DNA of 64,000 nt from Epithemia pelagica (GCA_946965045.2 OX337231.1:2356001-2420000); one strand, 5' to 3'; shown: positions 19,729-31,819, counted from the stretch's first letter. Notes: generated by a model from the sequence alone, not told the origin. Program-made: numbers and translations.

Positions 19729-21207
19729 ATGATGCGATCCGTTGTTCTGTTGTCTCTGTACGTTGCGTCTTTGGAAGCGCTCCTTGTGCCAAAGCCATCT
19801 CGTGCCACCACGTACCTCCGTGAGACGGCTGAGAAGACCAAGTCGAGCGGCAGTGTTGCCGAAGAATTGGGTATCCCATGCGAAGATGAATGTGCTATCG
19901 GATCCTTCCCCAATCTTCCGGAGTCTGTTCACCCTGGTGTCCTTTCTGGACAAGCTCAGATGGACCTTTTGAATCACGCCAAGGAAAATGGTATGTGGCT
20001 TTCGGCCTCATTGTCCCCTGTCGAGTGTATCGGCACGTGAAGAAGAGGGTTCGCCAAAAATCATTTTGGTCCTCTCCTCTTAATTATTGTTATTGCAATT
20101 TGCTCACCTTACATCCTCTTGTTACTCTTCATTTGTAAAGGCTATGCCATCCCTGCTGTCAACTGCGTCAGTTCGTCAGGTATCAATGCTTGCTTGGAGG
20201 CTGCACGCAAGAATGACGCCCCAATCATCATTCAATTTAGCTCTGGAGGTAGCCAGTTTTACGGCGGCAAAGGCTTGGACAATAGCAACTACAAAGCCGC
20301 TATTGCCGGTGCTGTTTCGGGTGCCTTTCATGTACGCACCATGGCCGAACAATATGGCGTTCCTGTGATTCTGCACACGGATCATTGTGCCAAGAAGCTT
20401 TTGCCTTGGATTGATGGGCTTTTGTCTGCCTCGGAACGATACTATGAAAAGCACGGAGAACCCTTGTTTAGCAGTCACATGATTGACTTGTCGGAAGAAC
20501 CTCTGGAGGAGAACTTGGAGATTTGCAAGGACTACCTTGCGCGCATGTCAAAGATTGGTATTCTCTTGGAAATGGAATTGGGTATCACTGGTGGCGAGGA
20601 AGACGGCGTTGACAATAGCGACCGTCCCATGGAGGACTTGTACTCAAAGCCTGAGGAAATCAATCAGGTTTACGAGGAACTTACCCCCATCTCCGAAATG
20701 TACAGTGTTGCCGCGGCCTTTGGCAACGTGCATGGTGTGTACTCGCCTGGAAATGTCAAACTTGAACCAAAGATCCTTAGTCGGGCACAAGAGTTCATTT
20801 CGGACAAGTTGGGTGATGCCGCACCTGAGGACAAAAAGCCTGTCATGTTCGTCTTCCATGGTGGTTCTGGATCCGACGTGTCCGACATTCAAGAGGCTAT
20901 TGGCTACGGAGTGATCAAGATGAATATTGATACCGATACTCAATGGAGTTACTGGGAAGGTATCAAGAACTTCGAATCAAAGTACCACGATTACCTCCAA
21001 GGACAAATTGGAAACCCTGAGGGCGACGATAAGCCCAACAAGAAGTACTACGATCCACGAGAATGCATGCGCGCGGCTGAAGTCAACACAGTGGCCCGTC
21101 TTGAGCAATCGTTTGGCGATCTCAAATGCCAAAATATTCTTGGATTGGGAGCTGCCACGGATCCATCCAATGTTTTGGGACCCCGCCGAGGAGGTCTCCC
21201 TGTCTAA
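19729..21207 (+). CDS. FBAC: Plastid class II (type A) fructose-1,6-bisphosphate aldolase
   Basis: Exons 19729-19990 and 20141-21207, with a 150-nt intron (GTATGT...AAAG), give 442 residues. The enzyme condenses DHAP and glyceraldehyde-3-phosphate; in plastids it serves the Calvin cycle. The N-terminus MMRSVVLLSLYVASLEALLVP is a signal peptide ending in a motif like the diatom ASAFAP site (Leu after the cleavage Ala), followed by a Ser/Thr/Lys-rich transit-type stretch, so import into the complex plastid is likely. Class II zinc and catalytic motifs are present: VILHTDHCAKK, ELGITGGEEDG, FGNVHGVYSPGNVKL and FVFHGGSGSD. NMNID-like IKMNIDTDTQWSYW follows. These match E. coli FbaA-type enzymes. 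Start chosen at the first of two adjacent ATGs. Confidence 0.93.
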
Positions 21208-21496
21208 TTGGATTGTCGCACACAAGGGACGATGGATTGAGTGATGGCGGGACGTTGAATGAATCAGATATACTCCACTTCACTCGAGTTAGTAAGTTTT
21301 TTCACCAGTTGGGTTGCTGGGTGGAACGGTGACCTTGTTTCTTGTGTTGCCGCTCATTTAAGCAACGAGAATGTAGCGTAGATCTTTGTTCCTTCACATA
21401 GTAAACGAGATAAACTTCATTGTTACTAGTTACATAGCTTACATATGGTTCTTACAATACAATGGAGATGGACGAGTAATCCTCCACGCTTGCAAT

Positions 21497-24400
21497 TTAT
21501 TTGGCCGGTTGCTTGGAAGCAGTCGACCACTGTTGCATTTGAGAAAATATAACATGTTCCGTCTCATGCCCAAGTATACGATTGGCCTCGTTCACCAATG
21601 AATGTTCTTCGTATCCACGACGATCATCTTTCCATCCAATGACATCATGATCGATTCGTGTAATGTCGCAGGCCAAAAGCGGATGAGAAAATCCGGGCAT
21701 TCGCAGCTGCGGGACATAGGCCATGACTTCGCTCAAATGCTTGACCGAGCTAAATGGGATCTTCTGGTCGGCACCATCCGGCTGAATGAAGCAAAAGCAA
21801 GTGCGGTAAGATCAGAGTATTTTATTTATGAGAGGGGAGGGGGAAGATGTTCCATTCAACAATGTTTCGACTTACCTCATATGTGCTCTTGAAAATGGAT
21901 TCAATGTAAGGTACCAGGTTTTCTTTGATGAGCACGACGCCACCAACGACAAGGATGACCAAGGCCGTCCAAGCGTACATGGATGTGATCGATTCTTGAC
22001 TGTTGGTCATCCATTCATCACCATCCAATTGGAACTTGGGGAGTGGCGGGAAAATTGCTGATCGCAGATAGTCTTGATTGCAGAAATAGTATCCATTGTC
22101 GTCGCCTTGACACAAATTGTCAAACGGGTATCCAGACCACCAGTACGCACTCATGACAATATGAATCAACAAGGCCATGGTGAAAAAGTAGTTGCGACTC
22201 AGTCGTGACAAGGACGCTCCCACATCGGGGCTGGGACGCCACATGCGCAACATGCAGAATTTGGCCACTACAAAATGTGTCATCAACGCAAAGGCACCCA
22301 GAAACAAGGAGGAGGGCAATATTGCGGAATAAAAGAGTGACACAAACAAGACTTTGGTCGCATCGGTATATCGCTCGGATAGCTCAAACTTTCCTCCAAT
22401 GAAATACGAGTTCATTTCATCTTGGTCTTCTGCTCGGGGAGCAAGAATGTGCTTCCGGACGAATCCCATGATATCAAACAACTTGATGATTGGGATTGTG
22501 ACCAACTCGGCAAAAATAATGTTGTAAACGCCCTGATTCAAGCTGTCTCCTCCATGAATTGGGTTGAACGATATGGTATCCGTAAAGCGGGTCACGAGAA
22601 GGAGAGCAATCCCGGAATTGAACCAACGGAACAAGGCGACCTTAATGTACAAACTCGCTTGTCGTGCACCCTCTGTGGAATGAGATTCAAACTTGTTGAT
22701 AAACTCACAAATTTTGGGAACAAGGACATTTGTCTTAAGAATCAAAGAATATACGACAGTGCCATGTGAGTGTGAGCTCCTCCGACATGCCACAAAACTT
22801 GGTGGAGGGTCAAGATTCAAAAGTACGTACCACAGCGATAAAGAGTGGAATGAGATAGGATCCGGGATCTTCCGTGTAAATGGCCCGAATAAAATAGGCG
22901 GACCAATGCATAAACCAGAGAACCATGGCGGTTGTTCCAATGTACTGCACAAATCGTACCAAGGATGAAACTTCCAGATCCATCCACCGGATATCGGTAG
23001 GTTCCATGGATTCTTTAATGGCCACAACATGTCGTCCCCGAAATCCCAAGGCATCTTGCAATTGCGCCTTGGTATCGGCGTGGGCCAGATTGACGACAAA
23101 ATCTCCCGTCGCCTCTTCTTTCCAGTCGGCAAAATCCAAGAGTGTTTCCGGCAATCGACTGGATTCTACCTTTTCATTGACAATCATGCGACCCGTCTCA
23201 TCAAAGCGACTCGTATCAATCGTTTGTCGCCACAAATTGAGCTTGCTCGGGGTCAGTGTGTACAAACAGTTGCGTTGGGCCCGTTCCGTGTCAAAGGTGG
23301 CAAAGACCGCCACGGCGCGGTAGGGTTTGCGTGCCAATTCCTCCACTTGAGTTTGTAATTTTTGCAACTTGGACCACAAGGCCGATGGACTGGGAAACAA
23401 GAATGGAATAGAACACGAACAACACGTCTTGGGAAGCTCTGCGATGGCCTTTTCGACTTGTTCTTTATCAAAGGTATCACAATTGGCCGGTAACTTGCGT
23501 GCCAATTGCATACGAGTCCGCTTGTGTGAGACCAAGGTTTGCAACAGGCGGGCATTGTCAATGGCGACCGTGACATAGGCGACGGATCCAAATTGACCGA
23601 GATAGTCTTTCCATTCACTCGGATCCACAGCGTCCGGCGGTGGATTGCTAATTTTGATGGAATAATCCGAGGCCGTTTGAACTTCTTCGTCAAAGACCAC
23701 TTCGGCACTGGGTTGCAACCAAAAAAAGGCAAAACCAAATTGGACAATCAAGAGCAGGGACGCACCAAAGGAGAGAATTCCGGGCATGAGCCAATCGGAA
23801 AAGTTGCACTCATTTTTGAGGGCATAGGGATATTGTTGTTGTTGTTGTGCCGCACCATCGTCGTCACCTTGTTGTTGTTGCTGATTATTGTCATAGTTGT
23901 CATTGTTTTGGTACCACAGTCGGTCTTCATGCATGAATCCTTGACAGGAATCGCATTCGACCCATTCGGTATCGACACACACGGCCGAGGCGCGGACGGG
24001 CAAGACCAAATCGTCGGTTCCCGACGAATAGGAATCCTGCCAAAAGTAATAACTGAGGGGCAAATTCAAGAATCCGGCCATGGCCAAAAAGGCGGCCAAG
24101 GCCAACAGGGTGGAAAAGTACATGCGCACCGACACTCCAAAATCGGCAAAACTTTTGGTCGGTGTCGACCAGAGCGGATACAATTTGGTGGGTCGTTTGT
24201 TTTCTCCAAAGGGAGCCCGGACAAAGGTTCCGGCTGGTTCGTCGCTGTAAATGCGTGCCAGCGTCATGTGCTATAGAAATATCAAAATGATATCAGATTA
24301 TGTAACAAAGGGAACGTTGGAAAGTCACCACCATCCCACAGGACGACATGAATGAGGTTCGCTTCTTAGAACAACAACTAAGTGGACATGACAGTGTCCG

Positions 24401-24724
24401 TCTACATACCTCATAATGTGCCCAAGCTTCATCGAGATTGGGTCCGCCTTGTCGTTTGGGATAATAACAGGAAAATCGCGACAAGAATCGTGCCAAGAGA
24501 CGACCACTGGACATTTGGGCTGGTGCATCTCCATAGACGGTACATTTTTGTCCCTTGTCTTCATCCACTTCCTCCACACCCAATCCATGCAATAGGCCAC
24601 CCCGAGCCTTGCTTAACATGACATCGGGATCTTCCACTACCACTACAACTCCATCAATCATGGTTTGGAGTGTCTGTTTCGGATCGTTCTTGTTGCTCGT
24701 GGTGGTATCGGAAGAACAAATCAT
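21497..24724 (-). CDS. OSCA/TMEM63-anoctamin superfamily membrane protein
   Basis: Four exons, 24724-24410, 24270-22831, 22733-21876 and 21781-21497, all joined in phase 0 by GT-AG introns of 139, 97 and 94 nt, give 965 residues. A cytosolic N-terminal part precedes the first membrane span (MYFSTLLALAAFLAMAGFLNLPL). A second span is near LMPGILSFGASLLLIVQFGFAFFWL. A large loop with a ferredoxin-like segment (GSVAYVTVAIDN..LLQTLVSHKR) resembles the cytosolic domain of OSCA/CSC1 proteins. The C-terminal half has multiple spans, including INKFESHSTEGARQASLYIK (anoctamin-like) and ERYTDATKVLFVSLFYSAIL (CSC1-like). Likely an ion channel or lipid scramblase. No Ca-binding residues were assigned. 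Gln- and Asp-rich low complexity sits in the first extracellular loop. Confidence 0.7.
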
Positions 24725-25369
24725 GATCAATCACACACTGCTGACCGCGTATTGGATCAACAACACACCACAAGTCCAAAAGGGTTCCGCTTGATCGTGG
24801 GTTCCATCCAGCATGCAACAGACCCTAGATCGATGAGGAGGATGCAACTTGCGATTTTCGGAACTTAGTTTGTCGCCAACGTCGCTGAAAACTAGCTCGC
24901 CCGACGTGCGGAATGATGTATCCGTTATATACGGTTATTTCAGCAGCGCCCGAATCCGCCGAATGCGAGGGCGATTGGTGGTAGTCTATGTGGTTCGACG
25001 TGGAAGTCGAAATGGATTGGACGAACGTACGTGGGTCGTACGTCGCCGTCTGTCATGCCACAGGATGCCACGTAACACGTAACCATTCGGGCTTCCAAGT
25101 TCAAGGTAGAGTCTGAGCAGCCGAAGCGATGGAACAGCTCGGCCAAATGGAAAGAGCATGTTCCACTGTGCTTCCCCGTAGGACTCGAGAAAGAAACGGT
25201 GGTTTCAAGGTTCGCATTGTACAGGATATCTTTGAGCGGTTGCAACTTGCAGTCTCTCGTTTCGTTTTTCGCCCTTTTTCACACTGGATTGCTCGTTCGA
25301 ATTGCAGATTTTTTGGAAAGCGACAACCACTGATTGGAATCCACTACTACGGCAAACATCCATATCATC
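24725..25369. promoter_or_regulatory. divergent promoter region, OSCA-like / aureochrome
   Basis: A 645-base spacer between divergent starts. It contains seven ACGT cores between 24904 and 25080, annotated separately. No other element recognised. Confidence 0.5.
24904..25080. promoter_or_regulatory. Cluster of ACGT bZIP cores upstream of aureochrome
   Basis: ACGT starts at 24904, 24998, 25025, 25029, 25040, 25070 and 25077: seven in 177 bases, against well under one expected by chance. ACGT is the core of plant-type and aureochrome bZIP sites (aureochromes bind TGACGT). The cluster lies 290-465 bases before the aureochrome ATG, so autoregulation is possible. None is a full TGACGT. Confidence 0.45.
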
Positions 25370-27372
25370 ATGCAAAATCAAGCTCTGTTTGCGTCGAGTT
25401 CCATGGCCAATGGACAGGTCCAGCAGGTGGGTGCCTTGAGAGAGAAGTGTATGATAATCGTTTGGTGGAATGTGGAGAATGCGCAACCGTGACTACTGGA
25501 GACAATACGGATGGAGACTCACTCGAGCCTGCATTATTTTTTATGTTGTCATTTTGTTTAAAATTGTGTTTGAAATTCTTTTGTGTCAACAGGATGATTT
25601 TGATTTCAATGAGGTGTTTGCGGAATATTTTAGCCATGAATTTGATTTGGATCCCTTGAATGCGTACACCAGTTCCATGGCCAATTACAACACGGCTCCG
25701 ACTGCGACAGTCCAAGGCCTTCCTACCGCAGCGCAAGCTCATGCGGCCGCCTTGGCGCAAACGAGCAATGCCGTTGTGGAACCAACCACCCTGGCGGCGG
25801 ATGCCACCACGACGGTGGATGCTACTGCGGCTGGGGGAAGTTCTGTTGTACCAAACCCAACAACCACCACGGCTCCCACAACGACCAGCAAGGGCTTTCA
25901 TCTTCCGACGGGAGGTATCAAAACGGCCTTTCATGTAGGATCGTCCGTTCCTTCGAGACCGGCCGGTGTCATTGTTCCACCCACGAAACGAACCAAAAGC
26001 GAGACAGCCACATCGTCGGCTAATACCATGCCACCACCTACCACTGTGCCATCCGCCACCACTGCTCCCACACCCATTGCCGCCTTGGCCTTGGCGCATC
26101 AACAAGCAGCTTCGGCGGCGGCGGTTCAACAACTTCAAGAGCAACAACAACAACAACTGTTGAATCAACAACAAACGCAACAACAATTAGCAGTCTTGCA
26201 ACAATTTGGGATGCAAGCTCAGCAGCTCCAACAACAACAGCAACAACAATTAAATTTGGCCACTGCGGTTCCCACGACAGTAACTTCTTCCACCACTGCC
26301 ACAACCGCAGCAGCAGCAGGAGTCGGTCCCGCCACGGCGGCTGCCAACAAGGCGGCTGCCGCTACCGCCAATCGAGTGGCCTTACCGGTCGGAGTGGGCA
26401 TTCGATTGGGTGGATTGGGAGGGATTGCTCCAGCGACAGCCGCTGCGACTGCACGACCGCCCATGATTCAAGCACAATTTGCTGCGGCCCTGTGGGGTGG
26501 TGCTGCGGCGGCGGCCGCGGGAGGAGGAGCACCGGCACTCCTGCCGGGCGCCAATGAACAAGCCGCGGCCGAACGACGACAACGCAATCGAGAACATGCC
26601 AAACGCAGTCGGGTACGAAAAAAGTTTATGCTCGAATCCATGCAAGAACAAGTTCGATCGCTGCAAATTGAAAATCAAAATTTGCGCATGATTGTTCAAG
26701 AACATATCCCCGAACATGCCGTGTCCATTATTTCCGAATGCTGTACCACCAGTCCGCTTTTTGCCGAACCCGAAGAAGAAAAGGCAGGGACAGCCGGCGA
26801 CGCGATTCCATTGGGAAAATCCGATTTTTCTCTCATGGAGAGTTTAACCTCGGGTCAACGATGCTTTGTCTTGTCCGATCCAAAGTTGCCCGACAATCCC
26901 ATTGTCTTTGCCAGTCCAGGCTTTTACGAAATGACGGGGTATACAGCCAAGGAAGTACTGGGACGGAATTGTCGATTTTTGCAAGGACCGGGGACGGATC
27001 CACGTGCCGTCGATGTCATTCGCAAGGCGATTGCTACTGGGGCCGATGCTACGATTTGTCTACTCAATTACAAGGCCGATGGAACACCCTTCTGGAATCA
27101 GTTTTTTATTGCCGCTCTGCGAGATTCGGACAATTGTATTGTTAATTATGTAAGTGTCAAAGAGAGGACGACCCGTATATGCTGCGTGTCATTCTCAGTC
27201 CCTGACAGTTTATGTTTGTCTTGGTAATGATGTGGATCAGGTGGGTGTCCAATGTGAAGTCGAGCCAGAACAAGGAGATTCGGGTGTCGAGGAAAAAGTC
27301 AATGAAGTCCTTCCACTGGGTACCAAGGGCGAAGATGGAACCGCCGAGGATGACCAGTTGGAGGAACAATAA
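25370..27372 (+). CDS. AUREO1: Aureochrome, bZIP-LOV blue-light transcription factor
   Basis: Three exons, 25370-25426, 25593-27149 and 27241-27372, give 581 residues; introns of 166 nt (GTGGGT...ACAG) and 91 nt (GTAAGT...TCAG) keep phase 0. A long N-terminal region is rich in Ala, Thr and Gln. The bZIP lies near residues 340-390: RQRNREHAKRSRVRKKF, then a heptad region with LQIENQNLRMIV. The LOV domain lies near 437-545: CFVLSDP..NPIVFASPGFYEMTGY, photoactive GRNCRFLQGPGTDP with the adduct-forming Cys, and CIVNYVGVQCEV. The final flavin-contacting Gln comes only from exon 3. An acidic tail of ~40 residues follows. Aureochromes are nuclear, with DNA binding controlled by light. The AUREO1 subclass is a guess; Cys and Gln are intact, unlike reported non-FMN-binding AUREO2 types. 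Confidence 0.92.
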
Positions 27373-27613
27373 TGTTCGCCGCTCAAGGTTAAAGCGCAGT
27401 TTGACGTAATGGAGGACTTGTGTTCCTTTTTAGTTTTGGTTCGGGATTGTGCAATGATAATACGCTGGCAAATGTCAATACACAACACACAACTATACTA
27501 TAGATCATATCACTCTCTTTGCCAGAGAACCAACATTGCACTAACGAAATATAATACTGTTTGTACTACTCCTTTTAGAAAATGACTTGTTCTACTGTTG
27601 TCCCCAGCAGAAA

Positions 27614-28690
27614 CTATCCAGTAGTACTCGACGGGAGAGGTTCTTTTCTCTTGGCGGCTGGATCCGAAACGCTTCCCCCCATGGGTCGTCCGACTGGTTT
27701 CCCGGTGACAACCGATTTGCGACTGAGTCGAACCAGAATTTGGTCCATGGCTGTCCATGCACAAACGCAATACAAGCGACACGATACGGTGTTTTGTGAG
27801 ATGCATGACTCGCAGGAAATAAAGCAACAAGAAGCCCGAGAAACACTTTTGTGACGTTAAACGTACCTTCCGTGGCCCGAATGCCTTCTTCTTCGGCGGG
27901 TGTACGTTCTCCCGGTCGTCGATGATCCAGAACCTTTCGCCGCTTTCGACGGTGAGCCAATTGTCGCAGTTCTACCGGTCCTGCCTCTTTTTGAAATTCC
28001 GCTTCAAAAACCCACAAATAACCCAGCGATGGTTGGTAAAAGGTACATTTGCGGAGGGAATCCAAGGTGGAGGAAAGAGCACCCAACGTTTTGGCCACGT
28101 GCGCTTTGCAAAGCGAGCGAACCGATGGTGCCTACCCCAATCAACAGAATGGCGATGCAATGTTGTTAGAATGTAGTTTGGAATCACTACAGAACGACAA
28201 AACATCATTACCTTGTAAATCACACCCTGGCAAAGAAATGTGAATAATGTTGAGAAACGGGGCATTCGTACAACCAAAATCAATAGCCAGCATAGTCTCA
28301 TGATTTTACCTCAATCACATAATAAACACCCAAGATCTTGATGGAGGACGGGCTTGTTCTCAGGACATGTCTCAGTGTATACAGCGGGGATGGTTGCATA
28401 TAAAAGACTGGATCGGGAGGAGGTCGCAATTCATACTGTTCGCCCGTGAGCTTGGTCAAGGAAGCCTGATATTCCTCTTCTGCCGCAGCCGGCGTTAGAG
28501 GCTCACCATGCAAACCTTGTTGCATCAAGATACCAATGGTAATGCCTTGCATGGCCAAGACATCGTTGCTGGTGTTGACCGTGGCTCGGAACGGATTCAA
28601 GGGATGTAAAAAATAATCAATCACATTGGCACGCTGCAAGCCAAACCTCGCTAGAAACACTGGATCTACAAACGATGCAGTCTCCGACAT
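27614..28690 (-). CDS. MED6: Mediator complex subunit 6 with a 15-nt microexon
   Basis: Four exons, 28690-28310, 28226-28212, 28131-27867 and 27750-27614, give 265 residues. Introns are 83, 80 and 116 nt with GT-AG ends, and all phases agree. The Med6 signature is present: LARFGLQRANVIDYFLHPLN, then SNDVLAMQG, EQYELRPPPDPVFYM and ILGVYYVIE. The 15-nt exon 2 supplies GVIYK, completing YYVIEGVIYKAPSV, where the family has YYVxxGxIYQAP. Exon 3 has VAKTLGALSSTLDSLRKCTFY. Med6 sits in the Mediator head and links activators to RNA polymerase II. The ATG at 28690 is preferred over 28801 because the family domain begins just after it. Exon 4 is basic and less conserved. Confidence 0.88.
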
Positions 28691-29332
28691 GATCTGGTTA
28701 TCTCTCCCTTGGAGAAGATTTTGAAGACTACACACAGAATTATTTACATCGATGCCATTGTCAGAGGTCAGAAAATGAGGGCCATGATCGGCCACCCCCA
28801 TTCTAACAAGGGAGAGTCCGAGTCCATGGGGCGCCCCCCCCTCTTCGGTTGGTCAAAATGAAAATGAGGGAGAAGAACTATCCTTACTACATGTATGTAG
28901 GAGTAGCATCCAATTCTCCTTAGACTTTTTTCGTTCGGAGGAATCGTCTTCTATTGCTCGTTAACAAAGAGCTAGCCATATTAATAAGTAGGTTGATGGA
29001 TGAGAGAGTTTTGTTGAATCAAACTGAAACGCAATAACAGAAGAAGTGATTGTTTCTTCATCCTGTCCTCCAAGCGAGCGACGGATGTTACTTGTGCGTT
29101 CGTGAGATGCGGATGAATCCATGATGAACTCGAGGCCACGCAAAAAGAGAAAGTCCATGTTCTGTCCCTCCCTTATGGATACGAAAAAGAAGTGTAGGAT
29201 CCATGGCAATGCGGGCTCTCCGATCGTTGCTGTTCCATGCAATTAGGAGAAGGGGGAGAGGCAAATAATTCTGCAAGTGTCATCCTGTGACAATTGGGCT
29301 CTCATTCTTGTACATACGTAGAACCATCGTTT
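28691..29332. other. intergenic, MED6 upstream region
   Basis: Holds the MED6 promoter and the 3' flank of SGF29, both on the minus strand. No supported gene, RNA or repeat. Confidence 0.4.
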
Positions 29333-31819
29333 TCAATTGCCAAAGCCCAGATCAAAATCTAACCAATCAAAATCATTGAGATCTGCATTCATGGCAGCAT
29401 CCAAACAATCCATATTGGAATCTTGGGTGAAATTGTTGGACCGATCTTTGGATCGTCCTCGTGTTCCACCACCTCCTGTGCCTCCCACGTTTCGTTTGGG
29501 TCCAAGATTCATCGAAGAAGAGGACATTGACGATCGAGACCGGTTGTTGGAAGAAGAAGAGTTCATTTTCAGCGATGGATGATTCGCCATTCCAGAGGAG
29601 GCGAGTCCGTGATGATTCGCACGTGAGGATGACGACAGAAACGAGCCAACAGTATAATTGGGCATTGGTGTAACGAATCGAGAGGGAATGTGACACTTTT
29701 GAATGGCACCGGTTTCGTCTGGTTCGTCTTCGTCAAATTGAACCACAACAATATCATCATTTTCTTGACAATATGTCGTACTGTCCATGACTGTGGCACT
29801 GTACAAGGCTGTCGTATCGGGATACATGGCAAAGACTCGGGATCCTTTGCGATAAAAGAATTGGCACCATTCGGCGGCATCCACGTAATTGCGGGGCAAA
29901 GGCAAGACGGCATGACGAGCGACCGAATATGTCGGAGAGACATGGGCAGTTCCGCCATTGTCCTCGACATCCATCACCACCACCGGTTCCCGAAACGCTT
30001 GGGCACGTTTCGAGGGATGGATCTTGAGCAAATCGGCCGGAGAGTTGGAAGGATAGTCTTTGAGGACACTGGCCAAAATCCACAATTCTCGACTCGATAC
30101 CTTGGCCGCGACCCGATCACCTTTGTGGAGAGATCGAAAGGGTAAGACTTCCAATACTTTTTGAATGTGTTCCTTTTTGGTACACAAACGTTTCCCCGTC
30201 ACAGCGTCAAACTCGGGAATCATGTCCAAGATACACTTGTGCGGTTCGTCCGCGGGAGATGAGAGTTTGGTTTTGCGTTGTTTCCGCAAGGTTGATGTTT
30301 TGGCATTGTTGGTAGAGGAGGATTCCGTAGTGTCGACACTGGCGTGTCGTGACGACAAGGAGTGGGGACGTTGGGAAGCATTGCCAATTGTTGTTGTTGC
30401 ATCTCCACCAAAGGCAGTGGCAGTGTGTTGGGATGTTCGTGGTTTCATTTGTACCACCGAGGAAGAAGGACCTCCTCTTCCCGCGGCATGTGGTAAAGCG
30501 GGCAATCGAGACCGTGGCATACCGCTGTGTAGGCTATTGCTACCAGAATTGGTAGGAACAATGGGAGAGGCAGCCGGTAACAAGGTAACACCATCGGTTG
30601 AGGACACTGTGGTGGCAATGGGTGTCGTTTGAGGACCCGACAAAATGTCCAACGAAGAAGAAGTGTTTGGATGATTCGTGGCACTAGAACGGACTCGCAT
30701 CGTCACTGCGGCGGCCGCATTACTGGCAGCAGTAGTTCCACCCGCAAACGAAGAAGAGACAGCCATTGGATCCGAGGACATGGCCGCCGGATGTTGTTGT
30801 TGATGAGGTAAGGGAGGAGGTGGATGTTTGGCCACAAAGGAAGCCGGACGGGGACTTGTGGGAAGTCCAGGCCCCAAGGGAGGGGGAGGGACCATCCACG
30901 AGAGGGACGACGGCGAAGAAGATGTGGTGGTGGTGGTCGCATCCTGAGTAGAGATAACGTTTAGTAACTCTTGCAAGGTTCCTCGAATCGCGGCATGCAA
31001 GGCTTCACAGTATCGTAATCCAATCTCCATTTCCGACTTGAGCTTTTTGGCCGTCCGGGCATTCATGACGCGGCCCTTTAGTTCTTCTTCATCCTCTTGT
31101 TGCGGTTGTTGTGCTGCCCCGGAGGAGGGTGGAGTTTGACTTGGCAGTGCGGCAGAAGCAGAGGATGATATTTGTGAATGATCTCGCTTGTTTCCGGCTT
31201 CTGCTACCACACCGATTGGTTTGGAAGCAAGTTTTTGATTTGATTCATTATTGGTCGGGGCTTGCTTGGGATCTTTGACGATTGCTTCCAACAAAGGACC
31301 GTCACCTTGTTGTTGTTGTTGTTGTTGAAGTTGTTGTCGTCGTTGTTCTTGTTTGGCTTTGGTCGCATTGGTTTGTCGGGCCCGTTGTCGTTTAATTCGT
31401 TGCACCGTAGCTGTCGCCCGTAAAAACCCATTGACGGATTGGCCACCAAACAATTGTCGGGCAATCCAAATGGTCCGATCTCTCCAATCGCAACGATTCA
31501 CCATGTCCATCACCTTGTGGTCCAAGGCGGGCGGCAAAGCGGCCGCAGCCAAGGCAGCCGCCGAAGCGGAGGTTGGTGATGCAGATGGAGGAACTTTGGG
31601 TCCGTCCGCACTGGGGTCACCGCTTCGGCTCTGTTTTTGGGTTAGATCCAAAGGTCGTTTCAGCATCGTCGACGTCTTAGCGGTGGTCGCATCGCTGGTG
31701 GCAGCAGCAGAAGATTGTCCAGAATGTTTTCGTGGAGCAGCAGCAGTAGTACCTGCTGTGGGTAGAGCCGAAGATGAGATTGGCCTTCCGCTAGAATTCA
31801 TGGAGGAAGTGTTTTTCAT
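29333..31819 (-). CDS. SGF29: SGF29, SAGA-associated tandem-Tudor protein
   Basis: 828 residues from the ATG at 31819; the frame upstream opens at a TTG. The SGF29 C-terminal tandem Tudor domain lies near residues 570-735: GDRVAAKVSSRELWILASVL, then VEDNGGTAHVSPTYSVARHAVLPLP, then KGSRVFAMYPDTTALYSATV and IVVVQFDEDEPD. In the family this domain reads H3K4me2/3 and recruits SAGA/ADA histone acetyltransferase. The domain ends with VTPMPNY, followed by a ~80-residue Ser/Asn/Arg-rich tail. The N-terminal 560 residues are mostly low complexity (poly-S, T, P, Q), with one ordered-looking stretch, ALDHKVMDMVNRCDWRDRTIWIARQLFGG. Much longer than animal SGF29 (about 290). The next gene upstream in the cluster is also a transcription co-factor, MED6, which may be chance. 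Confidence 0.85.
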   Translation of the reverse strand: MKNTSSMNSSGRPISSSALPTAGTTAAAPRKHSGQSSAAATSDATTAKTSTMLKRPLDLTQKQSRSGDPSADGPKVPPSASPTSASAAALAAAALPPALDHKVMDMVNRCDWRDRTIWIARQLFGGQSVNGFLRATATVQRIKRQRARQTNATKAKQEQRRQQLQQQQQQQGDGPLLEAIVKDPKQAPTNNESNQKLASKPIGVVAEAGNKRDHSQISSSASAALPSQTPPSSGAAQQPQQEDEEELKGRVMNARTAKKLKSEMEIGLRYCEALHAAIRGTLQELLNVISTQDATTTTTSSSPSSLSWMVPPPPLGPGLPTSPRPASFVAKHPPPPLPHQQQHPAAMSSDPMAVSSSFAGGTTAASNAAAAVTMRVRSSATNHPNTSSSLDILSGPQTTPIATTVSSTDGVTLLPAASPIVPTNSGSNSLHSGMPRSRLPALPHAAGRGGPSSSVVQMKPRTSQHTATAFGGDATTTIGNASQRPHSLSSRHASVDTTESSSTNNAKTSTLRKQRKTKLSSPADEPHKCILDMIPEFDAVTGKRLCTKKEHIQKVLEVLPFRSLHKGDRVAAKVSSRELWILASVLKDYPSNSPADLLKIHPSKRAQAFREPVVVMDVEDNGGTAHVSPTYSVARHAVLPLPRNYVDAAEWCQFFYRKGSRVFAMYPDTTALYSATVMDSTTYCQENDDIVVVQFDEDEPDETGAIQKCHIPSRFVTPMPNYTVGSFLSSSSRANHHGLASSGMANHPSLKMNSSSSNNRSRSSMSSSSMNLGPKRNVGGTGGGGTRGRSKDRSNNFTQDSNMDCLDAAMNADLNDFDWLDFDLGFGN

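Noticed and set aside
28961-29242. Minus-strand frame of 93 codons upstream of MED6
   Set aside because: No homology, no good start context and no link by splice sites to MED6.
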